Made by a program: the position numbers and the translations under genes. A DNA stretch of 64,000 bases from Methanosarcina sp. UBA289. GTDB lineage: Archaea; Halobacteriota; Methanosarcinia; Methanosarcinales; Methanosarcinaceae. The stretch is from assembly GCA_002496565.1 (NCBI GenBank), contig DAKJ01000024.1:10637-74636 (forward strand), in the 5' to 3' direction. This document shows, piece by piece, positions 17,370-27,711 of this stretch (positions within the stretch are counted from its first letter, which is position 1; the number at the start of each line of letters is the position of its first letter). A model generated the notes under the pieces. That model saw only the letters and a program-made list of their open reading frames with translations, was not told the origin of the DNA and searched no databases.

Positions 17370-17751
17370 CTATTTGTACTCACTGGCATAGCCACCTTTG
17401 GAAAAGTTATGGACAACTATCTTTAATTCGTTTTGTTCTAAACCGGTGACTGCGTAAGAGTACGCAAAGAAGAAAGAGTACGCAAAGAAAAATATGAAAT
17501 CTACTAAACGAGTGGAGGAAAATAAAATGTATATTGGCAATATTGGCAACTTTGACATTCGCTGCAGCCGGGATTTCCAAGTAATTAAGAATGGTGTAGT
17601 AGTGTGGGATGGATAACGAATCATAAGAGTTGTCTTTAAAATTAATTGACAGTTCCATAGATCCGTTATATTTTGAGCTGGCGGCTGCATAAAATGAAAA
17701 ACATACAAAAAATAGTATAAGCTTGGAGAAAGGAAAAACTGAGTATATCAA
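17370..17751 (-). pseudogene. Possible decayed secreted-protein gene
   Basis: Two overlapping minus-strand frames seem to share one gene. One starts with a convincing signal peptide (FSKLILFFVCFSFYAAASS) and continues to about PAAANVKVANIANI. The other ends with TGLEQNELKIVVHNFSKGG. A short direct duplication (AGAGTACGCAAAGAA twice, about 17457-17492) lies between them and may have broken the frame. No family was recognised and the whole call is tentative. The flanking gaps 16995-17369 and 17752-18231 are AT-rich with nothing I can name. Confidence 0.25.
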
Positions 17752-18231
17752 TAATTTCTTATGCTGTCTGCCAGAGACTCAAAGCAATTTCAAATGATCT
17801 TTTCTAAACAGCTTGAAAAAAATATATCTATAGATATCTCTCAAGATTAACATCTGATCCTATAGATTCACTTTACCTCGAGCCGATATCTCGATATCTA
17901 TCTATTTTTACTGGTATCCTTGAGTAATTGATTTATTTTTCTAAATTTATGGTTCTATTATTGTTTAAGGAGATTGAAGTCACTTTCAAGTAGATGCCTC
18001 ATAGTTTTGTTGCTTGAAAACTTACTCTGGATACAGAAAATGGTTTCATATAACTCTACCGATGGCGAAAAAAATTTTGAATTCGTAAAATGGGAAAAAA
18101 TCCGCTAGTGAAAGTTTTTGTGAAGTAACTTCTTATTAGGAGTAATATAGGAAAATCTGCCTCTTTAAGGGAAATTTTCGACTTTACCAGTTTTAACTTT
18201 AATCAAATTTCATTTTCTAAAAATTGGTTTC

Positions 18232-18430
18232 TTATTTCTCAACATACTCCAGCACAACTCTGAATTCCTCATAATCTTCCAGTCTTTCTTCCTCATAATC
18301 TTCCAGTCTTTCACTCAGGAATTCTTCAGGCCTCTAAGGTCTGCTTCTTCACATATAGACAGGTAGATTTCTGAACCCGGCCAGGTGAGAATCTCTATAC
18401 GAAATCTTTTAGGTTTCTTGTAGAGACAAA
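18232..18430 (-). pseudogene. Decayed small gene, C-terminal part
   Basis: Read on the minus strand, KRFRIEILTWPGSEIYLSIC and EEADLRG lead, after a frameshift near 18332, into PEEFLSERLEDYEE and then EFRVVLEYVEK and a TAA (18232-18234). Both halves look like real protein, so I call one broken gene. The family is unknown. The second half contains an exact 24-bp tandem duplication (listed separately). Confidence 0.35.
18265..18312. repeat. 24-bp perfect tandem duplication
   Basis: Two adjacent identical 24-bp units (18265-18288 and 18289-18312), each containing CATAATCTTCCAGTC. They fall inside the decayed minus-strand gene, where they duplicate eight codons (EERLEDYE). This looks like replication slippage in a gene no longer under selection. 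Confidence 0.85.
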
Positions 18431-18611
18431 GAGATATTTAAAAACGAGAAAACAATTGATATATAAATTATTAATTTCATCTGTATATTAACAAATTAAT
18501 CGCATATTAACAAATTATGTTCATTATACGCGATAATTGTCGGCTCGAAGTTATCCTATTCTAAGCCGGAGGGGCTATGTAAAGTTTCTGGGGGGTTTGG
18601 TTCTGAGATTC

Positions 18612-19982
18612 GTGCTTATCGGAGATTGTAGCAGTAGGCGGAGGTTCAGTACCGCGCTGATTGTCATTTTGATTGTTGTTTTATCTTTGCTTTCGGCAGG
18701 CATCGGAAGTGCAGAGGTTATTTATGTAGAACCCGGTAATTCGATCCAGGCTGCAGTAAATAATTCTACGGCCGGAGATCTCGTCATTGTGAAAGCCGGA
18801 GAATATCAGGAGAATATTGTTGTCAACGTTTCAGGAATAAAGATCAGTTCGGAATTTGAGAACCCTGAAAATGTGCTTGTAAGGGCCAGAGATATAAATT
18901 CCAGCGTATTCCGGGTTAAGGCCGGTAATGTAACTCTCAGCGGCTTCAATATAACCGGATTAGGGGAGGTTTCCAGTGTATTTAACGCTTCAAGCTCTAC
19001 AAACTCTTCCGATGTCGGCAATAATTCCAGTGATTCCGAGAATGCAGATCTAGAGCAGGTTTCCAGTTCAGGGCCGAGTATGTCTACCCAATGGGATGAG
19101 TTCGGTTGTCCTGCAGCAGGAGTTTGCCTTGAGCAGGTTAACAACTGCACAATCGAGAACAATACATTTTTTGATAACAGGTACGGGATTTACCTGCAGG
19201 CATCCAGGAACAGTACACTCTTAAAGAATACTTTTTTCCGCAACGGAATATGGCTTGATGAAGGGTGCGGTGAGAACCTAATGATAAATAATACTATAGA
19301 AGAGAGTAATCTAGTTCTTGGGGCTCATTGCTGGGACAATATAATGTTCCAGAACCGGCTTTCGAACGGTGAAGGAATAAGTATTGCTTGCTGCGGTGGA
19401 AACAATCTCGTGTCAAGGAATGAAATTATAAATTGCAGTACCGGCATTGACATTTATGATGTTCAGGCAAGAACTATCCTGCGTGACAACCGGATCTCTA
19501 ACTGCGAAAATGGGATCTATCTAACTTTTGTCTTCGATTCCAGGGTTTATAATAACACAATTTCAAACGGCAGCACAGGCATATTTCTGAGAGAGAACTG
19601 TCAAAACAACGAGTTATCTAATAATACAATAATAGAGAGTAACGAATCTGGAATTTGTCTGCAGGATTACAGCGCAGATAACCGTATTTATAATAATTAC
19701 TTCAATAATAACTTAAACGTGATAGCCGAGAATTCCGAAGGAAATATTTGGAATACTACACAGTCACCAGGGACAAGTATCATAGGAGGGCCAAACTTGG
19801 GAGGGAATTTCTGGGCAAATCTAAAAGGAACAGGCTTCTCTCAGGTCTCGAACGATTCAAACTCCGATGGGATCTGCGATTCTCCGTTCAAGATTAATGG
19901 AAGTGACTTCGATTATCTTCCGCTTGCCAAACCTCCTTCCTCAACCGAGCTGGACCTTACGGTCAACAGTCGAAATGCCTGA
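18612..19982 (+). CDS. NosD-type right-handed beta-helix surface protein
   Basis: About 456 residues. A basic N-terminus and strong signal segment (ALIVILIVVLSLLSAGIGSA) are followed by VIYVEPGNSIQAAVNNSTAG, the standard head of archaeal NosD/periplasmic copper-binding-like beta-helix proteins. Rungs such as NNCTIENNTFFDNRYGIYL and NNTISNGSTGIFL follow, and the C-terminus has the usual GGPNLGGNFWAN and SDGICDSPFKINGSDFDYLP module. It is probably displayed on the cell envelope; its ligand is unknown. The start is uncertain: the frame is open from TTG 18537, and GTG 18612 or TTG 18597 give shorter signal regions. Confidence 0.8.
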   Translation: MLIGDCSSRRRFSTALIVILIVVLSLLSAGIGSAEVIYVEPGNSIQAAVNNSTAGDLVIVKAGEYQENIVVNVSGIKISSEFENPENVLVRARDINSSVFRVKAGNVTLSGFNITGLGEVSSVFNASSSTNSSDVGNNSSDSENADLEQVSSSGPSMSTQWDEFGCPAAGVCLEQVNNCTIENNTFFDNRYGIYLQASRNSTLLKNTFFRNGIWLDEGCGENLMINNTIEESNLVLGAHCWDNIMFQNRLSNGEGISIACCGGNNLVSRNEIINCSTGIDIYDVQARTILRDNRISNCENGIYLTFVFDSRVYNNTISNGSTGIFLRENCQNNELSNNTIIESNESGICLQDYSADNRIYNNYFNNNLNVIAENSEGNIWNTTQSPGTSIIGGPNLGGNFWANLKGTGFSQVSNDSNSDGICDSPFKINGSDFDYLPLAKPPSSTELDLTVNSRNA

Positions 19983-20607
19983 AGCAAACAATATTTATCA
20001 CATTTCTTGAGATTGATATGGATCCCCTCAATTTTATTTATTTTGGAGCCCTGCTCTCAGGGCAGTCAACATGACAGGCAAGTAAACCTCAGGTTTTGAA
20101 AGTAAGGGACACAGGAAAAAGTAATGTCAGTGTTTCCGCTGAATTTAGTAATTCTTCAGGTTCGGTTTTCCCTGAAGGCCTCTATATTTCTTCCATTTTC
20201 TGGCACTTTTCCAGTTGCGATGATTCTGCAGCGGATTTTTATATATTATTCCTTTGGAAGAGTAAGCTGGGTAAAAACAGCTGCAGCGGATTTCTCTTTG
20301 TCCACAACTTATTGAAGCTCACCATTAATCGTGAAAGTCAACAGTAGTGTCATGAGAGAACTTTCAATGTTTAGTTCTTTTAATTAATATAAAAATAAGA
20401 ATTAAAAACCGTTGAAACCCAAAACTAATGGATTTTAACCTTTTAAATGTAAAATAAATTCTCAACATGCTGTACATTCTTTGGAGAAATGATTAAGATT
20501 ATATATAGGTCCTAAAATAAGGACTATTGACTCTTAAATAGCTAAATTTTTAGGTCTTTGTAAGAGCTCTATAATTTGATATTTCTGGTTTAAAGGGGGA
20601 AGTATGG
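19983..20607. other. 625-bp intergenic stretch
   Basis: AT-rich DNA between two surface-protein genes. An 83-codon frame at 20096-20347 is open, but its hydrophobic/aromatic composition and missing ribosome site make it unconvincing. An AAGGGGGA ribosome site at 20592-20599 serves the next gene. No other structure was seen. Confidence 0.6.
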
Positions 20608-23600
20608 GTGTGGGTAAATAAATTCACAATTTTTTTAGCGGTTGCTATTTTTCTTATAATTTTGGCTTATAGCCCTGCATCCGCCAGGGAGATTACAGTA
20701 GATAGTAATGGCTCAGGTGCAGATTTCAAATCGATTCAGGAAGCAGTGAAGAATTCGTATCATGGAGATGTAATTTTAGTTTGTCCAGGAAATTATAACG
20801 AAAGTGTGGATGTAACGAAAGAAAATATAAGCATTCTTTCTGAATCTGAGGATCCTGAGAACACTATTGTTCGGGCATTTAAAATGGGTGCAAACAATAC
20901 TACTATAAGTGGATTTAGTATACAGGAAGGTTTAATTTTACGGAAATATATACCTACTGGTGCCTCTACTGGTTATAGTTATCAAGACCCCATTGAAAAC
21001 TGTACTGTTAAAAATAACATTTTAAAACTGGGCATTGATGCTAAGGTGTGTCATAATTTCACAGTTGTGAAAAATGTAATTTTGAATTCAGGTATCCTTA
21101 TATCTGCCCCTGAAGACGCCGTGATTTCTAATCTTAGAATTTCTGACAATCTAATTGTTGACGGAAGTATTGATAATTCAGGTATCCTTATATCTGCCCC
21201 TGAAGGCGCCGTGATTTCTAATCTTAGAATTTCTGACAATCTAATTGTTGACGGAAGTATTGATGTTTCTCAACAGCGAGGTAGTTGTTTTTTACTTAAT
21301 TCAGGTAATTTTATTTTGCTTAATAATACTATTTTAAAAGGTATGATAGCGTTGAATAACTGCTGCGGCTACAAAATTCTCGAGAATTATATTTCAAATG
21401 ATCCGAATGCTGGCTCGGGAGGTATGGGAATTGCCCTTTATGGATCTAATTCTACTAAAATAGAAAATAATACAATTGTAAATTGTAGTTCAGGTATGCA
21501 TATGATGTCAGGGTCTTGTACAATTAGTAATAATACCCTGACTGATAATGGTCAAGGAATTATGGCTGGGTCATCGCTAAAGGGGAACTCATTTTTAAAT
21601 AATACAATCTTAAATAACAATATAGGGATATTCTTGAGCGGTCCAGCTTATGTTCCCGCTTATATTGGAGATTCGACAGGAGGAGACTCACTTTTAAATG
21701 AAGGAAACTCACTATTAAATAATAATATTTCAAACAACAATATAGGTATATTTTTCGAAAGCGATTCGTCTGGCAATCTGGTAGCTAGTAACAGGGTGGA
21801 GCTAAACAATCAATATGGAGTCTATGTCGAAGATGTCAGCTATGAGGTTCCATATAATGGGACTAATTGGTTTTATAATAATATATTCAACAATACTGTC
21901 AATTTCTTTAACGGTGACGGCAACTACAAGAGCAACTATTATACTGCAAAGACAATAAGCAATAAAACCGGAATATTTTTTGCTACCTGGAATACCACAA
22001 AAGTCTCAGGTACTAATATTGTATGCGGCCCTTACCTTGGTGGTAATTACTGGGCAAAACCTAATGGAACTGGATTTTCCCAGAACTGTGTAGATTCGGA
22101 TGAAGATGGAATTGGAGACTTACCCTATAAAATTAATGAGAATTATACGGACTATCTCCCACTCGCATCTGTATCAACATCACAGGAATCAATAATTCCC
22201 ATCGCAAACTTCAGCACCAATATAACACAGGACCTTGCCCCAGTTGCTGTCCAGTTTACAGATCTCTCGAAAAATGCAATTTTATGGGAGTGGGATTTTG
22301 ACAGTGATGGAATATCTGACTCTACAAACCAAAATCCAGCTTATACATACACGACCCCTGGAACTTATATTGTCAATTTAACCGTGAGTAACGGAAAAGA
22401 TAGGTCATCAAAAAATATGGAAGTAGTTTTACAGGAAGCTGAAGTTCCTCCGTTAGCAGACTTCAAAACTAATGCCACAGCTGGCCAGGTTCCTCTTTCA
22501 GTTAAATTTACACAACTCTCGGAAAACGCAACATCATGGGTATGGGATTTCAACAATGATGGAACTGCTGATTCTATAGAAAAAAATCCGGTTTATGTAT
22601 ATGCTTATCCTGGAACCTATACTGTTAACCTAACAGTAGATAATATAAAGGGCACTTCCTCAAAATCGTCTATTGTAACAGTATCTCCTGCACAACGCAT
22701 AGATGGGGAGCTTATTCTCACCGAATATCTGATTACAACAAACAAATCAATCACGGGTGGCCCTGCTATCTACAATGACTGGATAGTATGGCAGGATAAC
22801 CGCAATGGAAACCGGGATATCTATATGCATGATCTCAACACTCGCAAGGAAATGAAAATAATCACCGGTGAAACTAGTCAGTACGATCTTGATATTGGCA
22901 GTGGCAATATAGTGTGGTATAATCTGCGTAATGGAAATCAAAGTGAGATCTACGTATACAATGCCTCCGCTTCTAAGGAAACTCAGATAATCACTAACAA
23001 ATCATTTAAGTGGCTTCCTGCTATCTATAAGGATAAGGCTGCATGGATTGATTTCCGCAATGGAAAATCCGATGTATACATGTATAATCTTTCTACTTCC
23101 AGAGAGATTCAGATTACTACCAGTGAATCCGACCATAAGTATTTTCCTAGTATATACGATGATAGAGTAGTATGGGTAGATGGAGATATTTACATGTACA
23201 ATCTGTCTACTTCCAAAGAGACACAGATAACTTCCACTGAATCATGGAAGCAGAAGCCTGTAATTCACGGGGACAGAATTGTATGGCAGGATGAACACAA
23301 TGGGTATTTCGATATCCACATGTATGATCTTTCCACTAAAAAGGAAACTCAAATCACTAGCGGACGAGTAGGCTGGCCTGCCATTTATGGTAACAGAATA
23401 GTATATACCGATACTCGCAATTGGAAAACTGATATCTATATGTACGATCTACCCACTGGAAAGGAGACTCAGATCACTACCAGCGGATCAGCGTCGGGTC
23501 GTGCAATCTACGGGGACAGGATTGTATGGGCAGATTCTCGCAATGGACTTGAAAACTCGGATATCTACATGTGCACTATTTCGAAGAAGGAATCCGGATC

Positions 23601-23859
23601 AAAAAGACCTGATGCAGACTTTTCTGCATTTCCAAATTCAGGAACAGCACCGTTAAAAGTATTGTTCACTGACAATAGTACAGGTGCACCTACTTCCTGG
23701 CTGTGGGACTTTGGGGATGGAATTAATTCAAAACATGCAATGAATGCGACGCACACCTTTACAAATCCTGGAACTTATAACGTTACTTTAAATGTAACTA
23801 ATGCCGCTGGCAGTAGTTCGATAACCAGACAGGGCTATATTACAGTAAAAGGCAAGTAA
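20608..23859 (+). CDS. Large surface protein: NosD beta-helix, PKD domains, TolB-like propeller
   Basis: 1083 residues starting at GTG 20608, 8 nt after AAGGGGGA. Order of parts: signal peptide (FLAVAIFLIILAYSPASA); NosD-type beta-helix, about 26-515, ending with the GGPYLGG-like module GPYLGGNYWAKPNGTGFSQN; two PKD domains, about 525-605 and 613-695, with WEWDFDSDG and WVWDFNNDG; a six- or seven-fold propeller, about 705-990, with repeats of the form IYMYNLSTSKETQIT; and a third PKD (WLWDFGDG) at about 1000-1082. Such proteins belong to the Methanosarcina outer layer and are linked to cell-cell contact (family knowledge). There is no C-terminal membrane anchor. The beta-helix contains a recent 90-bp duplication. 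Confidence 0.88.
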   Translation: MWVNKFTIFLAVAIFLIILAYSPASAREITVDSNGSGADFKSIQEAVKNSYHGDVILVCPGNYNESVDVTKENISILSESEDPENTIVRAFKMGANNTTISGFSIQEGLILRKYIPTGASTGYSYQDPIENCTVKNNILKLGIDAKVCHNFTVVKNVILNSGILISAPEDAVISNLRISDNLIVDGSIDNSGILISAPEGAVISNLRISDNLIVDGSIDVSQQRGSCFLLNSGNFILLNNTILKGMIALNNCCGYKILENYISNDPNAGSGGMGIALYGSNSTKIENNTIVNCSSGMHMMSGSCTISNNTLTDNGQGIMAGSSLKGNSFLNNTILNNNIGIFLSGPAYVPAYIGDSTGGDSLLNEGNSLLNNNISNNNIGIFFESDSSGNLVASNRVELNNQYGVYVEDVSYEVPYNGTNWFYNNIFNNTVNFFNGDGNYKSNYYTAKTISNKTGIFFATWNTTKVSGTNIVCGPYLGGNYWAKPNGTGFSQNCVDSDEDGIGDLPYKINENYTDYLPLASVSTSQESIIPIANFSTNITQDLAPVAVQFTDLSKNAILWEWDFDSDGISDSTNQNPAYTYTTPGTYIVNLTVSNGKDRSSKNMEVVLQEAEVPPLADFKTNATAGQVPLSVKFTQLSENATSWVWDFNNDGTADSIEKNPVYVYAYPGTYTVNLTVDNIKGTSSKSSIVTVSPAQRIDGELILTEYLITTNKSITGGPAIYNDWIVWQDNRNGNRDIYMHDLNTRKEMKIITGETSQYDLDIGSGNIVWYNLRNGNQSEIYVYNASASKETQIITNKSFKWLPAIYKDKAAWIDFRNGKSDVYMYNLSTSREIQITTSESDHKYFPSIYDDRVVWVDGDIYMYNLSTSKETQITSTESWKQKPVIHGDRIVWQDEHNGYFDIHMYDLSTKKETQITSGRVGWPAIYGNRIVYTDTRNWKTDIYMYDLPTGKETQITTSGSASGRAIYGDRIVWADSRNGLENSDIYMCTISKKESGSKRPDADFSAFPNSGTAPLKVLFTDNSTGAPTSWLWDFGDGINSKHAMNATHTFTNPGTYNVTLNVTNAAGSSSITRQGYITVKGK
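21085..21264 (+). repeat. 90-bp in-frame tandem duplication inside the surface protein
   Basis: Two adjacent 90-bp units, 21085-21174 and 21175-21264, differ by a single base (GAC versus GGC codon). Each encodes 30 residues, or roughly one to one-and-a-half beta-helix rungs (SGILISAPE, ISDNLIVDGSI). The near-identity, synonymous positions included, marks a recent slippage or unequal crossover event that lengthens the helix. Confidence 0.92.
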
Positions 23860-24291
23860 AGTGTCTAAAATAGTGAGACAGTTGTGCTTTAAGAGTAACG
23901 AAAACCGTCAAGGCTGAAATATAGTAATAAATTATTAACCAAACCTAAAAAACGGACAAGATTTAATAAATCTTGTCAGATCTCAGGGTTATATTTTGGT
24001 TTGCAGTATTCAGTAACTGACCCTCTAACTGATTAATGAATAAAAAAGATTAGTGAGTCTTAAGAGAAAGATTAGTAAGTTCTTTTGAACAAAACCACGC
24101 AATATGAGGTTGTCGGTCATGAAAATCTTGATTGTCTACCTCTTTCAGTTTCTCTCAATCGGTGCTTTGGGACATGAAGATCCCATCGTTCAGGATTTTT
24201 CCCCTCCTTCTTAATACTCTTTCTAAATACTATACTCTTATTGCACTCTTACAAAAAATTCATGTGGAATTAACTCCTATTTATAGCTATT

Positions 24292-25749
24292 ATGAGACAG
24301 TCAGCGGGAATATGGTTATTTATAGCACTGGGTCTGCTCTTCGGCCTGTTTGCAGATTTGGGAGCTGCAGATGAGACCGTTACTCTGGGTAGCGAGGAAG
24401 TAAATCTTTCGGAATTCAGGGCTTTTGACCTGCTCTGTAAATGTGAAACAGGATGCATAGTTAATACGGTTTCTCTTTCTTCCAGTGGGAATTGTCTTGC
24501 AGTCGGGGATTTTAATCATAATGTTTCTCTTTTTAGTTCCGATGGGGAGAAACTCTGGAATTATACCACTGGAGATATTGTTTACACCGTATCAATCTCT
24601 TCCGATGGAACTCGTGTAGCTGCAGGAAGCAACGATAAGAAAGTCTATTTTTTTAACAGGGAGGAAAAATTACTCTGGAGTTACGAAACAGGGGGAAGTG
24701 TGAACAGTGTTATGATCTCCTCCGATGGTTCATATGTGGCAGCGGGCAGTGAAGACGGCAAGATTTACTTCTTTAATCGAGAAGGCAAGCTTTTATGGAA
24801 TTTTGATTCCGGAAATTCCATCCGCAGTATAGCCATTTCCAAGGACGGCTCTTATGTTACAGCCGGAGGGTCCAATCACTGCATTTACCTCTTTGACAGT
24901 GAAGGAAATAAAATGTGGGAACAGAGGACAGGCAGTGTAATCAATAGTGTGTGCATCACTCCACAGGCCAATTATGTGGCTGCCGGAGGTTCCAATTATA
25001 ACGTTTATCTTCTTAATCAGAAAGGGGAGTTTTCCTGGATACACCATCCTGCTTACTGGATTAGCAGTGTTTCTCTGACAAACAATGGCTCCTATCTGGC
25101 AGCAGGAAGCTTTGACGATAAAATTTACTTGTTTAACAGCACAGGCACAAAACTCTGGGACTACAAGGCAAAAGACGACATCTACAGTGTTGTCATTTCG
25201 CCGGATTCTTCATTCATTGCAGCCGGAAGCTGGGATGATACGCTTTATGTGCTCGATCTCGATGGGAATGAGTTCTGGAACTGCAGTTGCGGAGGAAATA
25301 TTAATGACGTATACATTTCTCGTGATAGCTCGGTCATTGCCGCAGCGAGCGATGATGGAGCAGCGTATCTTTTTGAGCGGAACTCGACAGTTTTTGCACG
25401 GCTCTTTGGGGATCGTTTCCTTTTAGAAGAAGGACTCGGACTGCCGTTAAAAGAAGATATGGCAGCAGTTGTAGGCATTGAAAATGTGGTTGAGATTGCT
25501 TCGGCCTCCAAGGATTCAGATAGTGTAAAAAGTGAAGGCAATCCTGCAACAGAAAACTCCGCCTCCACAGAAAGTTCACCAAGGTTTTCGGGACTGCTTA
25601 ATTTCTTTAAATATCCAATATTCCTTTTACTGGCGGTTTTTATAGTAGCGATTTACCTGAAGAATCAAACCTTCAAAAAACGGCCAAGAGAGGAAAACTT
25701 GGAAGACTTTGAGAACCTTGATGATGAAAAACACAGGTCTGGAAATTAA
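24292..25749 (+). CDS. Membrane-anchored extracellular beta-propeller protein
   Basis: 485 residues. Signal peptide (IWLFIALGLLFGLFADLGAA), then seven to eight blades of about 40 residues of WD40/PQQ-like type with the recurring pattern SxDGSYVAAGSxDDKIYLFN and LLWxYxTG. A low-complexity Ser/Glu linker follows (about 400-430), then one C-terminal membrane helix (YPIFLLLAVFIVAIYL) and a charged tail. The topology suggests a propeller outside the cell held by the helix. The partner is unknown. The gap before it (23860-24291) shows no gene, only a weak 80-codon frame. Confidence 0.8.
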   Translation: MRQSAGIWLFIALGLLFGLFADLGAADETVTLGSEEVNLSEFRAFDLLCKCETGCIVNTVSLSSSGNCLAVGDFNHNVSLFSSDGEKLWNYTTGDIVYTVSISSDGTRVAAGSNDKKVYFFNREEKLLWSYETGGSVNSVMISSDGSYVAAGSEDGKIYFFNREGKLLWNFDSGNSIRSIAISKDGSYVTAGGSNHCIYLFDSEGNKMWEQRTGSVINSVCITPQANYVAAGGSNYNVYLLNQKGEFSWIHHPAYWISSVSLTNNGSYLAAGSFDDKIYLFNSTGTKLWDYKAKDDIYSVVISPDSSFIAAGSWDDTLYVLDLDGNEFWNCSCGGNINDVYISRDSSVIAAASDDGAAYLFERNSTVFARLFGDRFLLEEGLGLPLKEDMAAVVGIENVVEIASASKDSDSVKSEGNPATENSASTESSPRFSGLLNFFKYPIFLLLAVFIVAIYLKNQTFKKRPREENLEDFENLDDEKHRSGN

Positions 25750-26118
25750 CACAAAAATTCGGAAATCTGAAATTTCAGCTCTAGAGACGTAAACTTCCAT
25801 TTCTGTAATATGTAGAGAAAATTACTATATATCCCACTTTCCGCAGTAATATTTCACATTTCATAATTTTTCCTGCTATCGATTTTTAATCCAACATGAA
25901 TTTCTTGGACTTTTATGCAGGAGGTGAAAGCAACTATATGGTGTATTTAGAAACCAAAAAACGATATCATTCAATTTTCACCAAATCTTTTAAAGAGTCA
26001 AAATTATTTATATCTGTTTCAAAAACGTTATCAGAAAAAATATTGGTTTTCGAAAAAATACTGCGGAATGTGGGATATATTACGGAACTGATATCATAAT
26101 ATTTTTGCAGTGGTAGTT
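25750..26118. other. 369-bp intergenic stretch
   Basis: AT-rich. A 67-codon frame at 25896-26099 (Lys/Phe/Ile-rich) has no clear ribosome site and is probably fortuitous. A promoter for the UPF0228 gene should lie here; several AT runs are possible TATA elements but none stands out. Confidence 0.5.
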
Positions 26119-26685
26119 ATGAATAAAGGAAATAAAAAAATCACATTCTTTATCGTTTTTCTGATTTCCATAGTCCTTATTGGATTATTTGTAAAGATGA
26201 CAATTTTTACTCCAACAATAACCCCACATGAAGGCAATATAGGTGGCTTAGTCGTTCAATTTAGAGAGGGGGTTACCAAAACAGAAGCAAAAAATATCCT
26301 TGAGAACTACAACTTGACTATGTATTATGTAGATTATAATTATTATGCAATGCCAGACACGTATTACATAGTGGTAGATAAAGACAAAGTGGTGGATGTT
26401 AGGAATGAATTGGAAAAAATAGAAAGTTGGACTAATTATACAACATCTATCGAAAAAGGAAATTATTGTATAATTACGGTACCTGATCAAACTATTAATG
26501 ATAAGAATTTTATTAAGATATTAAATAAACATAACCTTCAAGTAAAAACGTTCGTCTATTGCCATATTCGATTTGGAGAGCATCCTTTGAGTGGGATTTC
26601 TGAAGAACGCGCGGATAAGTATGTAAGCGAACTTGAAATGAATGAAAACATCTTTACTGTATACATTGAGTCTTTTCAATCTTAA
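26119..26685 (+). CDS. UPF0228 family protein
   Basis: 188 residues with an N-terminal membrane helix (FFIVFLISIVLIGLFVKM) followed by a soluble extracellular domain. The GGLVVQFREGVTKTEAKNIL and YYVDYNYYAMPDTYYI segments fit UPF0228, a family expanded in Methanosarcina and of unknown role. The two halves (about 45-115 and 120-188) look like a repeated fold with one VxF..GVT/VPDQT unit each. ATG 26119 is preferred over GTG 26110 because it gives the usual MNKxNKK start. The 338 bp after it (26686-27023) hold nothing I can identify. Confidence 0.75.
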   Translation: MNKGNKKITFFIVFLISIVLIGLFVKMTIFTPTITPHEGNIGGLVVQFREGVTKTEAKNILENYNLTMYYVDYNYYAMPDTYYIVVDKDKVVDVRNELEKIESWTNYTTSIEKGNYCIITVPDQTINDKNFIKILNKHNLQVKTFVYCHIRFGEHPLSGISEERADKYVSELEMNENIFTVYIESFQS

Positions 26686-27023
26686 ATTCCAAAATAAAAA
26701 AGGGAAATCTTGACTGTTGATTTTCATATTTTTGTAGTATAATTAAAATAAGTAATTAAAATAAGTAACAAAAAAATGAAAAAGAACTTTTGTATTTATT
26801 CAATATTTTGTACAGTCGTTTGGTAACCTTATTTTTATAATAAATTTTTAGATAACTAAATCCATTATGTTTTCTTATGTTGAATCAAACAGAAATATAA
26901 TTTACTCAGTATAGGTCTTTTCGTTTTTATACTCGCGTTCTGTAAGTATAATCTACTTGTTACCTCCTGCTAATTCTAGTCATATTGCTGAAAATTTATT
27001 AAATATTTTACTTTTAACAGCTT

Positions 27024-27671
27024 TCAGATTTCTTTGCTTGCAGCTTCGGATAAAACCCTTATATGAAAACCAGAATCAAGCTCCTCTGCAAGCCTTTTAC
27101 ATTTTTCCAGGTCAATTTCGGGCACATTAACTACTGTAACTCTTGTACTGATTCCTGCCTTCCTTGCTCCCTTAACAAAATCAAGTACTGCAGAATAAGC
27201 ATTTTTATGAATAGGCCTGCAAAGTTTGTTATATTTTTCTTCGGACTCGGCATTCAAGCTTACGGAAACAGAGTCTAATCCTGCAGTTTTCAGTTCTGAG
27301 ACCACATCTCTTCCCGGGTTTATCAGGGCTGCCTGTCCATTGGTATCTAGCCTGACTCGAATATTCCGGTTTTTCAGCCAGCGGGTTACTGCTAGCACCA
27401 CATCAAATCTGAGGGTTGGTTCTCCAAGGCCTGTGAATACTATTTCTCTATATTTTGAAAGATCCAGTCCTTCAAGGGCTCCGATAACTTCCTCTGTTGT
27501 CGGTTCTCTTGAAAGCCTCAAGTCATATCCGTAAACCCCGTCTGCAAAATTACGGATGCAAAAAACGCAATCTGCACTGCAGCGGTTTGTAAGGTTAATA
27601 TAAAGATTTTTGTGAGCTTCATAGTAGACCGTGTCCATGAAATCAAAATTTCTCACATTCCTTATAACCAT
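27024..27671 (-). CDS. Radical SAM protein of the TatD-linked type
   Basis: 215 residues. CX3CX2C at C31, C35, C38 (TNRCSADCVFCIR) binds the SAM-cleaving [4Fe-4S] cluster. GLGEPTLR is the radical-SAM 'GGEP' equivalent, and DTNGQ and VSLNAESEEKYNKLCRP follow in the expected order. Length and motifs fit the short 'TatD nuclease-associated radical SAM' family; the substrate is unknown and no tatD gene is adjacent. M1 is kept because a TATA element stands about 40 bp upstream, giving a short leader; M12 at 27638 is the alternative. It is divergent from the ribosomal-protein cluster. Confidence 0.8.
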   Translation of the reverse strand: MVIRNVRNFDFMDTVYYEAHKNLYINLTNRCSADCVFCIRNFADGVYGYDLRLSREPTTEEVIGALEGLDLSKYREIVFTGLGEPTLRFDVVLAVTRWLKNRNIRVRLDTNGQAALINPGRDVVSELKTAGLDSVSVSLNAESEEKYNKLCRPIHKNAYSAVLDFVKGARKAGISTRVTVVNVPEIDLEKCKRLAEELDSGFHIRVLSEAASKEI

Positions 27672-27711
27672 GACGTATTTATTCCGTTTTTATCCGGGAG
27701 CTGAAAACAGC

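Noticed and set aside
20096..20347. 83-codon plus-strand frame between surface-protein genes
   Set aside because: It lacks a ribosome site and family-like motifs; a run of Phe, Trp, Cys and Ser typical of chance frames.
24060..24290. Possible insertion-sequence remnant
   Set aside because: The text resembled DNA found near transposases, but no transposase frame, terminal inverted repeat or target duplication could be shown.
24132..24374. 80-codon frame upstream of the propeller gene
   Set aside because: Overlaps the real gene's signal peptide in another frame and has no protein-like character.
25896..26099. 67-codon plus-strand frame before the UPF0228 gene
   Set aside because: Lys/Ile/Phe-rich in AT-rich DNA, no clear ribosome site, no recognisable domain.
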